A DNA stretch of 64,000 bases from Brevibacillus composti (GTDB taxonomy: Bacteria; Bacillota; Bacilli; Brevibacillales; Brevibacillaceae). The notes beneath the pieces were generated by a model that ran no database searches, was not told where the DNA came from, and worked only from the letters and a program-made list of their open reading frames with translations. A program made the position numbers and the translations under genes. Location: NCBI RefSeq assembly GCF_016406105.1, contig NZ_CP066308.1, positions 1,647,501-1,711,500 on the forward strand, written 5' to 3'. Positions 45,951 through 58,282 of this stretch are shown piece by piece (positions within the stretch are counted from its first letter, which is position 1; each line of letters starts with the position of its first letter).

Positions 45951-46400
45951 ATGTACTATCTTATCGCTGCAGCCATCATTGCCCTGGACCAGTGGACCAA
46001 GTCGCTGGTGGTCAAGCACATGGAACTGGGAGAGTCGATCCCCCTGTTTCAGGACGTGCTTCATTTGACATCTCACCGCAACATGGGGGCAGCTTTCGGT
46101 ATTCTGCAAAATCAGCGATGGCTGTTTATCGTGATTACGATTGCGGTCGTCATCGGAATTATGATCTCATTGATTCGCATCGGGAAGTCCCAACCGCGCG
46201 TCTCTCTGGCCCTCTCCCTGGTCTTGGGCGGAGCGATCGGCAATTTTATCGACCGGATCAGCACGGGCCAGGTGGTTGATTTTGTCGATGTGACCCTCAT
46301 CAATTTTCCGATCTTTAACGTAGCCGATGTAGCGATTACCGTGGGTGTCGGCCTGCTGTTGCTGGATACCCTGCTGGAAGGAAGACGGAAAAACGGCTGA
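45951..46400 (+). CDS. lspA: Lipoprotein signal peptidase II
   Basis: A 149-aa four-helix membrane aspartic protease that removes signal peptides from diacylated prolipoproteins. Conserved boxes: IIALDQWTKSLVV, HRNMGAAFGIL, GGAIGNFIDRI (catalytic Asp) and FPIFNVADVAIT (catalytic Asp). Stop overlaps an ATG of the next gene. It is the first gene after the long interruption of the ylyA-lspA order known from B. subtilis. Confidence 0.97.
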   Translation: MYYLIAAAIIALDQWTKSLVVKHMELGESIPLFQDVLHLTSHRNMGAAFGILQNQRWLFIVITIAVVIGIMISLIRIGKSQPRVSLALSLVLGGAIGNFIDRISTGQVVDFVDVTLINFPIFNVADVAITVGVGLLLLDTLLEGRRKNG

Positions 46401-46453
46401 TGGATCAATCGATTTTTGCGGATACTAGGGAAATGACACCAGAGGAGAGAAAG

Positions 46454-47383
<930 letters not shown>

Positions 47384-47384
47384 T

Positions 47385-47507
47385 GCGCGAGGAGTGCGGT
47401 TCATCAGCGAGCCCGCCGATCGGATGTACGGGCGTGAAGCCATTTTTGTCGATCTGTACGGGAATCCATTTCTTTTGCTGGAGCCGCTTCGCTTGGAAAG
47501 TTTGTGA
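47385..47507 (+). pseudogene. C-terminal remnant of a VOC (glyoxalase-fold) protein
   Basis: Directly after the rluD stop, the frame ending at 47507 reads RGVRFISEPADRMYGREAIF then VDLYGNPFLLLEP, the typical last beta-alpha-beta unit of glyoxalase/dioxygenase-fold proteins. Everything before it is missing, so this is a stump of a lost gene. Confidence 0.6.
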
Positions 47508-47742
47508 GCCGGTCATCGCGGCATGCTCTTCTGCCGCTGGCGGGCGAAGAGATATCAGGAGAGAAAATGACGGAGAGAAGGGCAGCGGATCAGCTGCCTT
47601 TCTTTTTTTTTTTGTGGACAAGAGGCTTATTGGAAATACTGATAGCAAATTCGGCCAAAAATAGGACAAACCGGCAACGGAGGGCGTCTCATGCTCGTCA
47701 AAGGAGTAACAAACGAACAATAGGACAAAGGAGGTATCCGTG

Positions 47743-49110
47743 ATGTGGAAGCCCATATCTTTTCTGGCTAGCGTCGCCCTTGCGGCGGCAGCTTTGCTGG
47801 GCGGCAGCGGATCCAGCGGCGCTGCGGAGAAGATCCAGCAGCCGATGCGGGTCTACCAGGGAGCGATACCCGCGCAGATCGCCTTTACGCACCAAAAGCA
47901 GCTCTGGATGGTAAACGCCAGCGATCCCGAGGCTGCTCCGCGACAGGTGACCAGCAGTGGGGACGTCCAAATTGCGGGGTGGTCTGCCGATGGGGCGTGG
48001 CTTTTTTATTTGCATGCCCCAAGTGCGGAAGAGGTCGGCTCGAACATGCATCTGTGGGCAGTAAAAGCCGATGGGACGGGCGCCTTCCAGGTAGACCCGC
48101 GTCCGGTGCGAAATACACCCAAATGGGCACCGAGTGGACATCGCTTCGCCTATCTGGCGCAGCCCGCGGCCGCTGAGGAGGGCGCAGGCGGCAGTGCTGC
48201 CGTGCTCGTCGTCGCGGAACTGGCGCCGGGCAAGGTGACCAAGCTGCTGGAACAAAAGCGGGAGGTGGAAGACATGGCCTGGATGCCGGATGGGGATCGC
48301 TTGCTCATCTCCATCCCTGCGGCAAAGGGACGGCCGATCACGCTGGAAGTGATCGATCTGGCGGGAAAACGGCAAGCCTCCTATGCGCTTGGTGCACCGC
48401 CAAAGGTCGAGGAGGGCATCTATCCGTATGCGGCTCGCGGCCTTTCGCCGTCCCCCGATGGGAAGCGGGTGTCCTACTTCGTCATCATGAGTTCCGCCTC
48501 CCTGACCGCCGATGGCGTCCCCATCCAACTGTTTGACCTCACGCAGCCGCAGAACAAACCGATCGCCATCGGAGAAGGCCTGGCTTACCCTGAGTGGATC
48601 GCCTGGGCCAAGGACAGCTCGCGATTCGCCTTTATCAACGGGACGGGGCGGGTCGCGACCGAGAACAAGCAGCTCCGCATCGCACAGGCGGATGGCCGGG
48701 TCGTCTCCGCCGGACTTACGGGCATGGCGGACGCCTTTCCGCGCTGGTCCGGCGGCGGGGCAGAGACGCTCTACTTCACCCGCGGACCGGAGAATGCAGA
48801 GTGGCTGGGCAACTACCGGCCCGGGAAGCCGCTGATGCCCGGGCAGCGCATCTGGAAATACGGCCCGAATGGGCAGATGCAGGCTGTGACCAAAGGATCG
48901 GAAGAGACGGCCGATACGTATCCGGCGCCATCCCCGGATGGCAGCGAGCTGCTCTTCGTCCGGCTGGATGGGGCCGAACACGGGTCGGTCTACCTGCTGG
49001 CGGCTGACGGGAGGGAGACGGAGTTGATTCGCCATGTGACCGGCAATCCGGGATACTATGCCAACTATCTGCCGGCATGGATCAGCGTCTATTGGCTTCA
49101 TCCAAAGTGA
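47743..49110 (+). CDS. Secreted TolB-like beta-propeller protein
   Basis: A 455-aa protein with a signal peptide (about residues 1-27) and repeated WD40/TolB-like blades: IAFTHQKQLWMVN, DVQIAGWSADGAWLFYL, NTPKWAPSGHRFAYL, MAWMPDGDRLLI, LSPSPDGKRVSYF and APSPDGSELLFVR. Propellers of this type bind proteins or ligands outside the cell; no catalytic signature is present. AAAGGAGG lies 8 nt before ATG 47743. It separates rluD from pyrR, which are adjacent in B. subtilis. Confidence 0.83.
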   Translation: MWKPISFLASVALAAAALLGGSGSSGAAEKIQQPMRVYQGAIPAQIAFTHQKQLWMVNASDPEAAPRQVTSSGDVQIAGWSADGAWLFYLHAPSAEEVGSNMHLWAVKADGTGAFQVDPRPVRNTPKWAPSGHRFAYLAQPAAAEEGAGGSAAVLVVAELAPGKVTKLLEQKREVEDMAWMPDGDRLLISIPAAKGRPITLEVIDLAGKRQASYALGAPPKVEEGIYPYAARGLSPSPDGKRVSYFVIMSSASLTADGVPIQLFDLTQPQNKPIAIGEGLAYPEWIAWAKDSSRFAFINGTGRVATENKQLRIAQADGRVVSAGLTGMADAFPRWSGGGAETLYFTRGPENAEWLGNYRPGKPLMPGQRIWKYGPNGQMQAVTKGSEETADTYPAPSPDGSELLFVRLDGAEHGSVYLLAADGRETELIRHVTGNPGYYANYLPAWISVYWLHPK

Positions 49111-49137
49111 ATAGATGTTGATCCCTATAAAAAACCG

Positions 49138-49167
49138 TTGACACTTTGCCCCTATTCATGACATAAT
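49138..49167 (+). promoter_or_regulatory. Sigma-A-type promoter of the pyr operon
   Basis: A perfect TTGACA (49138-49143), an 18-nt spacer and CATAAT (49162-49167); predicted start near 49174, just upstream of the first PyrR attenuator. Confidence 0.85.
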
Positions 49168-49183
49168 GCTTACTGACGAATTG

Positions 49184-49901
<718 letters not shown>

Positions 49902-49918
49902 AGGGAAAACGAAATACA

Positions 49919-50020
49919 CCTCTTTAAAAGGCAATCCCGTGAGGTTGCAAAGAGGTACTTGCCTGCCGTATCGTGACGGCAGGAGTGTGCCTCTCTGCGC
50001 CTGTCGCAGAGAGTTTTTTT
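49919..50020 (+). promoter_or_regulatory. PyrR attenuator 2 (pyrR-pyrP)
   Basis: The binding loop AATCCCGTGAGGTT (49933-49946) is framed by CCTCTTT (49919-49925) and AAAGAGG (49949-49955). A terminator follows: CTCTCTGCG / CGCAGAGAG (49991-50013) and T7. GCAAAGAGG (49947-49955) can pair instead with CCTCTCTGC (49990-49998) as antiterminator. Confidence 0.93.
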
Positions 50021-50158
50021 GTGCCAAAAGACTTGGTCAGCCATTACTTATGGCCGCAAGAAAGTTTGCAAGTGATGCCGGTTATGATCGCTTCATTCTG
50101 AGCAGGAATAGGATCAAGGATCCGCACAGAGGATAGAAAATCAGGGGGAAAGAATCGC

Positions 50159-51514
50159 ATGAGTCAGAAAAACTTTGTAGACGTCCACGAAACACCGCCG
50201 ATAACCAAGCTTTTGCCGCTAAGCATCCAACATTTGTTTGCGATGTTCGGATCGACCGTGCTGGTACCGATCCTGACCGGACTCGATGTCGCCACCGCAC
50301 TCTTCACCAGCGGGATCGGCACGCTCCTGTTCCTCTGGATTACCAAAGGCAAGATTCCCAACTACCTGGGCTCTTCCTTTGCCTTCATCGGTCCGATCAT
50401 CACGGTTACGGCCGCGTATGGGGTGGGTACCGCCCTGCTCGGCTGTTTCCTCTCCGGGATTGTGTATATCATCGTCGCCGCGATCGTCAAAAAAGCCGGG
50501 GTCCGCTGGCTGGACCGCGTGCTGCCGCCGGTCGTGATCGCATCGGTCATCGTCGTCATCGGCTTGAGCCTGTCTGTGGTGGCCGTGGATATGGCGACGA
50601 AAGTAACCGTCGATGGCGTGCCGCAGCTTTCGCTCACATCGATTGAGATCTCGCTCGTCACCATGCTGGTAACTGTGCTTGCGGCGGTCATGCTGCGCGG
50701 ATTTTTCGCCCTGATTCCCATATTGATCGGGATTCTGGCCGGATACGTGTACACCTTGCTTCGCCACCCGGATCTGATTCCTTTCAACAAAGTGTTGGAA
50801 GCCGAATGGTTTGTCGATTTCGACAAGATGTTCAACGAGCACTTCAAATTCGGCGAAGTCGTCTCCGTGATCGGCGATCCATCCGCATGGGTGGCCGCTC
50901 TGATCATCGCTCCGGTCGCTTTCGTCACACTGGCCGAGCATCTGGGCCACCTCTTGGTCACCAGCAAAGTCATGGACCGCGACCTGATGAAAGATCCGGG
51001 CCTGCACCGCAGCCTGCTGGGTGACGGGATTGCCACCTCGCTGGCCGCCGTGGTGGGCGGACCGCCTGCGACGACCTACGGCGAAAATATCGGGGTTCTG
51101 GCCATCACACGGGTATACAGCCGTGTCGTGATCGGCCTCGCCGCGGTGTGTGCCATCCTGTTCGCCTTCATCGGCAAAATCAGCGCCCTTTTGATGACCA
51201 TCCCGACACCGGTCCTGGGCGGCGTGTCCATCATCCTGTTCGGTATCATCGCAGCGCAAGGGCTGCGGATGTTTGTCGAAAATAAAGTGGATTTTTCCAA
51301 CAAGCGCAATATGATCATCTCCGCTGCCATCCTGGTTACCGGGATCGGCGGGTATAAAATCAACTTCGAGAGCGTCTCCTTCTGGCAGTCGTTCCTGCAC
51401 AATCTGACGATTGACAACATCGCATTTGCGACCTTCCTCGGCATCTTCCTGCACGTGATTCTGCCGGGAAAAGAGTCGGCGATGGGGGAAGCGCACCGCG
51501 AAGCCCAAACCTGA
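50159..51514 (+). CDS. pyrP: Uracil permease (NCS2 family)
   Basis: A 451-aa membrane protein of the nucleobase-cation symporter-2 family with about 14 helices. Typical segments are LLPLSIQHLFAMFGSTVLVP, VALITLAEHLGH-like AFVTLAEHLGHLLVTS and GGPPATTYGENIGVLAITR. It imports uracil with protons. ATG 50159 follows CAGGGGGAAAG. It lies between two PyrR attenuators. Confidence 0.96.
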   Translation: MSQKNFVDVHETPPITKLLPLSIQHLFAMFGSTVLVPILTGLDVATALFTSGIGTLLFLWITKGKIPNYLGSSFAFIGPIITVTAAYGVGTALLGCFLSGIVYIIVAAIVKKAGVRWLDRVLPPVVIASVIVVIGLSLSVVAVDMATKVTVDGVPQLSLTSIEISLVTMLVTVLAAVMLRGFFALIPILIGILAGYVYTLLRHPDLIPFNKVLEAEWFVDFDKMFNEHFKFGEVVSVIGDPSAWVAALIIAPVAFVTLAEHLGHLLVTSKVMDRDLMKDPGLHRSLLGDGIATSLAAVVGGPPATTYGENIGVLAITRVYSRVVIGLAAVCAILFAFIGKISALLMTIPTPVLGGVSIILFGIIAAQGLRMFVENKVDFSNKRNMIISAAILVTGIGGYKINFESVSFWQSFLHNLTIDNIAFATFLGIFLHVILPGKESAMGEAHREAQT

Positions 51515-51544
51515 TTTCGTTCCACATTCCTTTAACTCAGTCCC

Positions 51545-51652
51545 GTGAGGCTGGCAAGGGGGCAGGGCGCTGTTTTGCCCTGCATGCGGAAAGAAGCGAT
51601 CAGCTTCTTGCCTGTGCCCGCCTCCACGGCTGCCTGGCAAGAAGCTTTTTTT
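51545..51652 (+). promoter_or_regulatory. PyrR attenuator 3 (pyrP-pyrB)
   Basis: The binding loop AGTCCCGTGAGGCTGG spans 51539-51554. It is followed by a long-loop terminator, AGCTTCTTGCC / GGCAAGAAGCT (51602-51646) with T7. Confidence 0.92.
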
Positions 51653-51682
51653 ATCCACTACATGATTACGGAGGGGTTCCAC

Positions 51683-52627
51683 ATGAAAAACTTGCGTCAT
51701 TTGATCGGTATCAAGGACATGTCCAAAGAGATGATCGCCAGCCTGCTGGAGCGAGCAGAATTTTGGGCGCAGCGGCCCGGGGTCCAATCGGAGAGCTTGC
51801 GCGGCCGCTTTGTCGCCAACCTGTTCTTTGAAGCCAGCACGCGGACGCGCTTTTCCTTCGAGGTCGCACAGAAGAGATTGGGTGCGCATGTGCTGAATTT
51901 CATCCCGGAGACCTCCTCCACGGTAAAAGGAGAAACCATCCTGGATACTGTCCGGACGCTGGAAGACATGGGCGTCGAAGCGGCTGTGATCCGGACGAAA
52001 AAAGACGGCCTGTTCGAAGAGTTGGCCGATCAGGTGAATGTACAGCTGATCAACGCCGGCGACGGAACCCATGAACACCCGACGCAATGCCTGCTCGACT
52101 TGCTGACGATGCAGCAGCAGTTTGGCAAACTGGAGGGACTGACCGTCGCGATCATCGGCGATTTGCGCCACAGCCGTGTACTGGGCTCACACCTCTACGG
52201 GCTGCCGCGGATGGGAGCGCAGCTGCTGCTCTCCGGTCCTTCCACGATGATGCCGCCAGCCGAAGTGGTTCCGGCCGGAGTGAAGACCGTAGAGATCGAC
52301 GAAGCGGTCAAGACGGCGGACGTCGTGATGATGCTGCGCGTTCAGCTGGAGCGCCACACCAACTCCCTGTTCATCTCCAAAGATGAATACCACCAAGCGC
52401 ACGGGCTGACTCTGGAGCGTGTTCAGCTGATGAAGCCGGATGCCGTCATCATGCATCCCGCACCCGTCAACCGCGGTGTAGAGATCCACACGGACCTGGT
52501 CGACTGCGAGCGCTCACTCATCCACAAACAGGTAACGAACGGGGTAGCAGCCCGCATGGCCGTCCTCGAAGCACTTTTGAAAGGGGAAGAGATGCAATGG
52601 GAACGATCCTTGGCAACGGCACAATAA
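51683..52627 (+). CDS. pyrB: Aspartate carbamoyltransferase catalytic chain
   Basis: A 314-aa transcarbamoylase with the carbamoyl-phosphate loop FFEASTRTRFSFE, the HPTQCLLD motif and a C-terminal VITNGVAARMAV-like end. It makes N-carbamoyl-aspartate, the first committed step of pyrimidine synthesis. GGAGGGG precedes ATG 51683; the longer frame lies in the attenuator. Overlaps pyrC by 31 nt. Confidence 0.97.
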   Translation: MKNLRHLIGIKDMSKEMIASLLERAEFWAQRPGVQSESLRGRFVANLFFEASTRTRFSFEVAQKRLGAHVLNFIPETSSTVKGETILDTVRTLEDMGVEAAVIRTKKDGLFEELADQVNVQLINAGDGTHEHPTQCLLDLLTMQQQFGKLEGLTVAIIGDLRHSRVLGSHLYGLPRMGAQLLLSGPSTMMPPAEVVPAGVKTVEIDEAVKTADVVMMLRVQLERHTNSLFISKDEYHQAHGLTLERVQLMKPDAVIMHPAPVNRGVEIHTDLVDCERSLIHKQVTNGVAARMAVLEALLKGEEMQWERSLATAQ

Positions 52628-53877
52628 TCAATCAGGCGGGAGAGCGCATTCCCGCAGAGGTATTGATCGAAGATAAAAAAATTGCGGCCATCGCCGTCAA
52701 AATCGATCGGGACGGGCATGAATGGATCGATTGCAAGGGCGGTCTGATCTCTGCAGGATTTATCGATGTCCACGTCCATCTCAGAGAGCCGGGGCAAGAA
52801 CAGAAGGAAACCATCGCGACAGGCGCGGCGGCCGCTGTAAAAGGCGGATTCACGACGATCGCCTGCATGCCAAATACGCGCCCCTCGATCGACAGCGCAG
52901 AGACGGTCCGCTACATCCTGGAGAAGGCGCGCGAGGCGAACCGTGCGCGCGTGCTTCCCTACGGAGCCATCACCATCCGCCAGTTGGGCAAGGAGCTGAC
53001 GGATTTCGCCGGCCTGAAGGAAGCTGGGATATTTGCCCTGACCGACGACGGGGTCGGCGTACAATCGGCCGGTATGATGAAAAAAGCGATGCAGAAAGCA
53101 AAAGAGCTGGGGATCTCCATCGTGGCCCACTGTGAAGATGATACGCTGCTGACGCCGGGAGCTGCCCTGCATGACGGAGAGGTGGCGGCCCGTCACGGAC
53201 TGCCCGGCATCCCCTCCGAATCGGAGTCGATTCACGTAGGGCGCGATATCCTGCTGGCCGAGCAGACGGGTGTTCACTACCATGTCTGCCACATCAGCGC
53301 CAAGGAATCCGTCCGGCTGGTGCGGGACGGCAAGCGCGCGGGAGTCAATGTGACCTGTGAAGTGACACCGCATCACCTGCTCTTATGCGATGAGGACATA
53401 CCGGAGGATTTGCCTTCCAACTGGAAAATGAACCCGCCGCTCCGCTCCCGTGCGGATCGCCAGGCGCTGATCGAAGGCCTGAAAGACGGCACCATCGACA
53501 TGATCGCGACAGACCACGCTCCGCATACGGCGGAAGAGAAGGCTGCCGGCCTGGAGCGGGCGCCGTTCGGCATCGTCGGTCTGGAGACAGCCTTTCCGCT
53601 GCTGTACACCCATCTGGTCTTGACTGGAGAGCTGACGTTGAAGACCTTGATTGACCTGTTGACGGTAAAACCGGCCGAATCCTTCCAGCTTCCTTACGGG
53701 CGCTTGGAGGTCGGAGCGGATGCCGATGTGACCGTGATTGATCTGGATACGGAAAAGGCGATTGATCCGGACAGCTTTGCCAGCAAAGGAAGAAACACGC
53801 CGTTTGCAGGCTGGAAGTGCAAGGGATGGCCGGTACTCACCATGGTAGCGGGCCGATTGGTTCATCGCGACGTGTAA
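52597..53877 (+). CDS. pyrC: Dihydroorotase
   Basis: A 426-aa class I dihydroorotase of the amidohydrolase superfamily: metal-site DVHVHLREPGQE, GGFTTIACMPNTRPS and TDHAPHTAEEK. It cyclises carbamoyl-aspartate to dihydroorotate. The start lies inside the end of pyrB, so translation is coupled; GGGGAAGAG precedes it. Confidence 0.97.
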   Translation: MGTILGNGTIINQAGERIPAEVLIEDKKIAAIAVKIDRDGHEWIDCKGGLISAGFIDVHVHLREPGQEQKETIATGAAAAVKGGFTTIACMPNTRPSIDSAETVRYILEKAREANRARVLPYGAITIRQLGKELTDFAGLKEAGIFALTDDGVGVQSAGMMKKAMQKAKELGISIVAHCEDDTLLTPGAALHDGEVAARHGLPGIPSESESIHVGRDILLAEQTGVHYHVCHISAKESVRLVRDGKRAGVNVTCEVTPHHLLLCDEDIPEDLPSNWKMNPPLRSRADRQALIEGLKDGTIDMIATDHAPHTAEEKAAGLERAPFGIVGLETAFPLLYTHLVLTGELTLKTLIDLLTVKPAESFQLPYGRLEVGADADVTVIDLDTEKAIDPDSFASKGRNTPFAGWKCKGWPVLTMVAGRLVHRDV

Positions 53878-53893
53878 GGAAGGGGTGGCTGAA

Positions 53894-54991
53894 ATGATAG
53901 CGAGACTCATACTGGAAGACGGAACGGAATGTATTGGCCAGGGATTTGGAAAAGTAACGGAGACATACGGAGAAGTGGTGTTCAACACCGGTCTAACGGG
54001 TTACCAGGAAGTGCTGTCCGATCCATCCTACTGCGGGCAGATCGTGACGATGACCTATCCTTTGATCGGCAACTACGGCATCAACCGGGACGATTTTGAA
54101 ACGATCCGGCCCTATATTCACGGGTTTGTCGTCAGAGAGCATTGTGACATGCCGAGCAACTGGCGCAGCACCAAGACGCTGGATGAGCTGCTGAAAGACT
54201 ACGACATTCCGGGAATCGCCGGTGTGGATACGCGGATGCTGACGCGCAAGCTCCGCTACCACGGTACGATGAAAGGCATGATCACCGCGAGCCAGGCGCC
54301 CCTCTCGGAATTGCTTGCCGCGCTTAACAGCGCACCCGTGATGACGGATCAAGTGGCTCGCGTGTCGACCAAGAGCGTCTTTACCTGCCCCGGAATCGGC
54401 CATCGCGTCGTGGTCATCGATTTCGGAGTCAAGCATGGCATCTTGCGGGAATTGACCAAGCGCCAGTGCGATGTTTTCGTCGTCCCTCACGACGTCACGG
54501 CGGCGGAAATCCACCGGCTGCAGCCGGATGGCATTCTTCTCTCCAATGGTCCCGGCAATCCCAAGGACGTTCCGCAAGCCATCCAGACGATTCGCGAGCT
54601 GCTGGGTCACTATCCGCTCTTCGGAATATGTCTGGGACATCAATTGCTGGCGCTCGCCTCGGGTGCCGATACGGAGAAAATGAAGTTTGGCCACCGCGGC
54701 GGAAACCATCCGGTGAAAGAGGCGGCGACCGGCCGGACATACATTACGTCGCAAAACCACAGCTACACGGTCAAAGAGGATTCGATCGCCGGCACAGGGC
54801 TGATCGTCACTCATACCGCCCTGAACGACGGTACCGTGGAAGGCATCAGCCACCTGGAAAAACGCGCTTTCTCGGTGCAGTACCACCCGGAAGCGGCACC
54901 GGGGCCGGAGGATTCCAGCTATCTGTTCGACCAGTTTCTGCGTATGATGGAACAAGCCAAGGAGGGGAGTTTGCATGCCAAAGCACGCTGA
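53894..54991 (+). CDS. pyrAA: Carbamoyl-phosphate synthase, small (glutaminase) subunit
   Basis: About 365 aa. A CPSase small-subunit N-domain is followed by a class I glutamine amidotransferase with the nucleophile in [13 protein letters not shown] and the His-Glu pair in [11 protein letters not shown]. It feeds ammonia from glutamine to the large subunit. ATG 53894 fits GAAGGGG; GTG 53885 is possible. Overlaps pyrAB by 17 nt. Confidence 0.97.
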   Translation: MIARLILEDGTECIGQGFGKVTETYGEVVFNTGLTGYQEVLSDPSYCGQIVTMTYPLIGNYGINRDDFETIRPYIHGFVVREHCDMPSNWRSTKTLDELLKDYDIPGIAGVDTRMLTRKLRYHGTMKGMITASQAPLSELLAALNSAPVMTDQVARVSTKSVFTCPGIGHRVVVIDFGVKHGILRELTKRQCDVFVVPHDVTAAEIHRLQPDGILLSNGPGNPKDVPQAIQTIRELLGHYPLFGICLGHQLLALASGADTEKMKFGHRGGNHPVKEAATGRTYITSQNHSYTVKEDSIAGTGLIVTHTALNDGTVEGISHLEKRAFSVQYHPEAAPGPEDSSYLFDQFLRMMEQAKEGSLHAKAR

Positions 54992-57900
54992 TCTGAAAAA
55001 AATTCTCGTGATCGGGTCCGGTCCCATCGTCATCGGTCAAGCGGCAGAGTTTGACTACGCGGGCACGCAGGCTTGCCAGGCCCTGAAAGAAGAGGGGCTG
55101 GAGGTCGTGCTGATCAACTCGAACCCGGCCACCATCATGACGGATACCAACATGGCCGACAAAGTGTACATCGAGCCGATCACCCTGGAATTCGTCACCC
55201 GGGTCATCCGCCAGGAAAAGCCGGACGGACTGCTGCCCACTCTCGGCGGACAAACTGGTCTGAACATGGCCGTCGCCCTGGCGGAAGCAGGGGTGTTGGA
55301 GGCGGAAAACGTAAAGCTGCTGGGGACGAACCTGGATTCCATCAAGCGGGCGGAGGACCGCGAACTGTTTCGCGCGCTGATGAACGAACTGGGCGAGCCG
55401 GTGCCGGACTCTGTCATCGTCAGCACGGTAGAGGAAGCGGTCGATTTTGCGGCCAAGATCGGCTATCCCATCATCGTTCGTCCTGCCTACACGCTGGGCG
55501 GCACGGGCGGAGGCATCTGCAAGGATGAAGCCAGTCTGCGCGAAACCGTCGCGAGCGGTCTGCAATACTCCCCGATCACGCAGTGCCTGATCGAAAAGAG
55601 CATCGCGGGCATGAAGGAAATCGAGTATGAAGTGATGCGCGATGCAAGTGACAACTGCATCGTGGTCTGCAATATGGAAAACATCGATCCGGTCGGCGTC
55701 CACACGGGCGATTCGATCGTCGTCGCTCCAAGCCAGACGCTGTCCGATCGCGAATACCAGATGCTGCGCTCCTCCGCGCTGCGGATTATCCGTGCGCTGG
55801 GGATCGAGGGCGGCTGCAACGTGCAGTACGCGCTGGACCCGCACAGCTTCCAATACTATGTCATCGAGGTCAATCCGCGCGTCAGCCGCTCCTCCGCGCT
55901 GGCATCGAAAGCAACCGGCTACCCGATCGCCAAGATGGCGGCCAAAATCGCCATCGGTTACACGCTGGACGAACTGCGCAACCCCGTTACCGGGCAGACC
56001 TATGCCTGCTTCGAACCGACGCTGGACTACGTCGTGAGCAAGATACCGCGCTGGCCGTTTGACAAGTTTCAGTCGGCAAACCGCAAACTGGGCACCCAGA
56101 TGAAAGCGACGGGCGAGGTGATGGCGATCGGCCGCACCTTTGAAGAATCGATCATGAAAGCGATCCGCTCGCTGGAGGTGGGCAGCTACCACCTGGAGCT
56201 GAAGGGAGCATCCGCGATCAGCGACGAGGAGCTGACGGAACGGCTGATCACCGCGGATGATGAGCGGCTTTTCCTGCTGGCTGAAGCGCTCCGCCGGCAA
56301 TGGAGCGTCGAGCGTCTGCACAGCCTGACGCAAATCGATTCCTTCTTTCTGCATAAATTCCACAACTTGATCTCCTTTGAAGCAGAGATCTCCCAAGGCT
56401 TGACGGAAGCGAAGCTGCGCCAGGCAAAACGGCTTGGCTTTACAGACAAAAAAATCGGCGAGCTGGCCAACCAGACAGAAGATGCCGTGCGCCAGATGCG
56501 GGAGAAGTACGGCATCGTGCCGGTGTATAAAATGGTAGATACCTGCGCTGCCGAGTTCGAAGCCCAGACCCCGTACTACTACTCCTGCTACGAGGTAGAG
56601 AATGAGCGGGTGGAGACAGGCAAGAAACGGGTCATCGTCCTCGGCTCCGGACCGATTCGGATCGGGCAGGGCATCGAGTTCGACTACGCGACGGTCCATG
56701 CCGTATGGGCCTTGCAGGAATCGGGCTACGAAGCCGTCATCATCAACAATAATCCGGAGACCGTATCGACCGACTTCAACACATCGGACCGCCTCTACTT
56801 CGAACCGCTCTATCTGGAAGACGTCATGAACATCATCGATGCGGAAAAACCGGAGGGCGTCATCGTTCAATTCGGCGGGCAGACGGCGATCAATCTGGCG
56901 GAAAAACTGGCGGCCCGGGGCGTCAACATCCTCGGCACCAGTCTGGAGAGCATCGATGCGGCGGAAAACCGCAAGGAGTTCGAAGCGCTGCTGCGGAGAC
57001 TGCATATCGCCCAGCCGCCCGGCACGACCGTCGTGTCCGTCGACGAGGCGGTAGCCGCGGCCGAGAGCCTCGGCTTCCCGGTTCTCGTTCGTCCCTCCTA
57101 CGTACTGGGCGGACGAGCGATGGAGATCGTATATAATCATGCGGAACTGCTGGAATATATGGAGAAAGCGGTAAAAGTAAACCCAGACCATCCGGTTCTG
57201 ATCGACCGCTACATGGTCGGGATTGAGGCAGAGGTGGATGCCATCTGCGACGGGGAACAAGTGCTGATCCCCGGCATCATGGAACACATCGAACGGGCCG
57301 GTGTCCACTCCGGCGACTCGATCGCCGTCTACCCGGCGCAATCCCTGAGTGAGAAGATCAAGCAGGATCTGATCGAGATTACGACCAAATTGGCGCGGGC
57401 GCTCGAGATCAAGGGACTGCTCAACATCCAGTTCGTCGTCCATCAGGGGCAGCCGTACGTGATCGAGGTCAATCCGAGATCGTCCCGGACGGTGCCATTC
57501 CTCTCCAAAGTGACAGGGATTCCGATGGCCAATATCGCGACCAAGGCGATCCTCGGACAGACGATTGCCAGCCAAGGATTTACGCCAGGCTGCCATCCGG
57601 AAGAGGAGATGGTCTCGGTGAAAGTGCCGGTCTTCTCCTTTGCCAAGCTGCGCCGCGTAGACATTACGCTGGGTCCCGAGATGAAATCGACCGGGGAAGT
57701 GATGGGACGCGAACGGACGCTGGCCAAGGCGCTCTACAAAGGTTTGGTGGCGGCCGGGATGCAGATCCCCACGCAGGGCTCCCTGCTGGTGACCGTCGCG
57801 GACAAGGATAAGGAAGAAGCGCTCGACATCGTCAAACGCTTCCGCCAGCTCGGTTTCAATCTGCTGGCGACCGCCGGGACGGCCGATTTTCTGCAGCAAA

Positions 57901-58187
57901 AGGGGCTGCCGGTGAAGCGGGTCAACAAGCTGTCCGAAGGCAGTCCGAATCTGCTGGACCTGATCCGCAAAGGAGAGGCTAACCTGGTGCTGAACACCTT
58001 GACCAAAGGGAAGACACCGCAGCGCGACGGATTCCGGATCAGACGCGAGGCAGTAGAGAACGGCGCAGTCTGCCTCACTTCTCTGGATACGGCAAAAGCC
58101 CTGCTGCATGTGCTCGAGACCATCACCTTTGAGACCGAGGCGATGCCCGCGCAGCGGATGGGAGCAAAGGCAACCGTTGTCTTGTAA
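54975..58187 (+). CDS. pyrAB: Carbamoyl-phosphate synthase, large subunit
   Basis: A 1070-aa protein made of two homologous ATP-grasp halves (each starting with an IGSGPI/LGSGPI Rossmann motif, [10 protein letters not shown] and [10 protein letters not shown]), an oligomerisation segment between them and a C-terminal MGS-like regulatory domain from about residue 935 ([18 protein letters not shown]). It makes carbamoyl phosphate from bicarbonate, ammonia and two ATP. Full length. Confidence 0.98.
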   Translation: MPKHADLKKILVIGSGPIVIGQAAEFDYAGTQACQALKEEGLEVVLINSNPATIMTDTNMADKVYIEPITLEFVTRVIRQEKPDGLLPTLGGQTGLNMAVALAEAGVLEAENVKLLGTNLDSIKRAEDRELFRALMNELGEPVPDSVIVSTVEEAVDFAAKIGYPIIVRPAYTLGGTGGGICKDEASLRETVASGLQYSPITQCLIEKSIAGMKEIEYEVMRDASDNCIVVCNMENIDPVGVHTGDSIVVAPSQTLSDREYQMLRSSALRIIRALGIEGGCNVQYALDPHSFQYYVIEVNPRVSRSSALASKATGYPIAKMAAKIAIGYTLDELRNPVTGQTYACFEPTLDYVVSKIPRWPFDKFQSANRKLGTQMKATGEVMAIGRTFEESIMKAIRSLEVGSYHLELKGASAISDEELTERLITADDERLFLLAEALRRQWSVERLHSLTQIDSFFLHKFHNLISFEAEISQGLTEAKLRQAKRLGFTDKKIGELANQTEDAVRQMREKYGIVPVYKMVDTCAAEFEAQTPYYYSCYEVENERVETGKKRVIVLGSGPIRIGQGIEFDYATVHAVWALQESGYEAVIINNNPETVSTDFNTSDRLYFEPLYLEDVMNIIDAEKPEGVIVQFGGQTAINLAEKLAARGVNILGTSLESIDAAENRKEFEALLRRLHIAQPPGTTVVSVDEAVAAAESLGFPVLVRPSYVLGGRAMEIVYNHAELLEYMEKAVKVNPDHPVLIDRYMVGIEAEVDAICDGEQVLIPGIMEHIERAGVHSGDSIAVYPAQSLSEKIKQDLIEITTKLARALEIKGLLNIQFVVHQGQPYVIEVNPRSSRTVPFLSKVTGIPMANIATKAILGQTIASQGFTPGCHPEEEMVSVKVPVFSFAKLRRVDITLGPEMKSTGEVMGRERTLAKALYKGLVAAGMQIPTQGSLLVTVADKDKEEALDIVKRFRQLGFNLLATAGTADFLQQKGLPVKRVNKLSEGSPNLLDLIRKGEANLVLNTLTKGKTPQRDGFRIRREAVENGAVCLTSLDTAKALLHVLETITFETEAMPAQRMGAKATVVL

Positions 58188-58205
58188 TGCGGCTGGAATG
58201 GATAT

Positions 58206-58244
58206 CCTGCCCCTCCAAGGCCAGACTGACCTTTGAGGGGCAGG
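58206..58244 (+). other. Stable hairpin between pyrAB and pyrF
   Basis: CCTGCCCCTC (58206-58215) pairs perfectly with GAGGGGCAGG (58235-58244), and an inner AAGG/CCTT extends it. No T-run follows, so it is not a standard terminator. It sits exactly where pyrK and pyrD lie in B. subtilis and may be an mRNA-stabilising or processing element. Confidence 0.6.
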
Positions 58245-58282
58245 CAGCTAGGAACTAACAGGAAAGAAATGAGGAGAGCATT

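Noticed and set aside
54846-58109. A 1087-codon open frame on the minus strand across pyrAB
   Set aside because: Antisense shadow of pyrAB; no ribosome site or recognisable domain.
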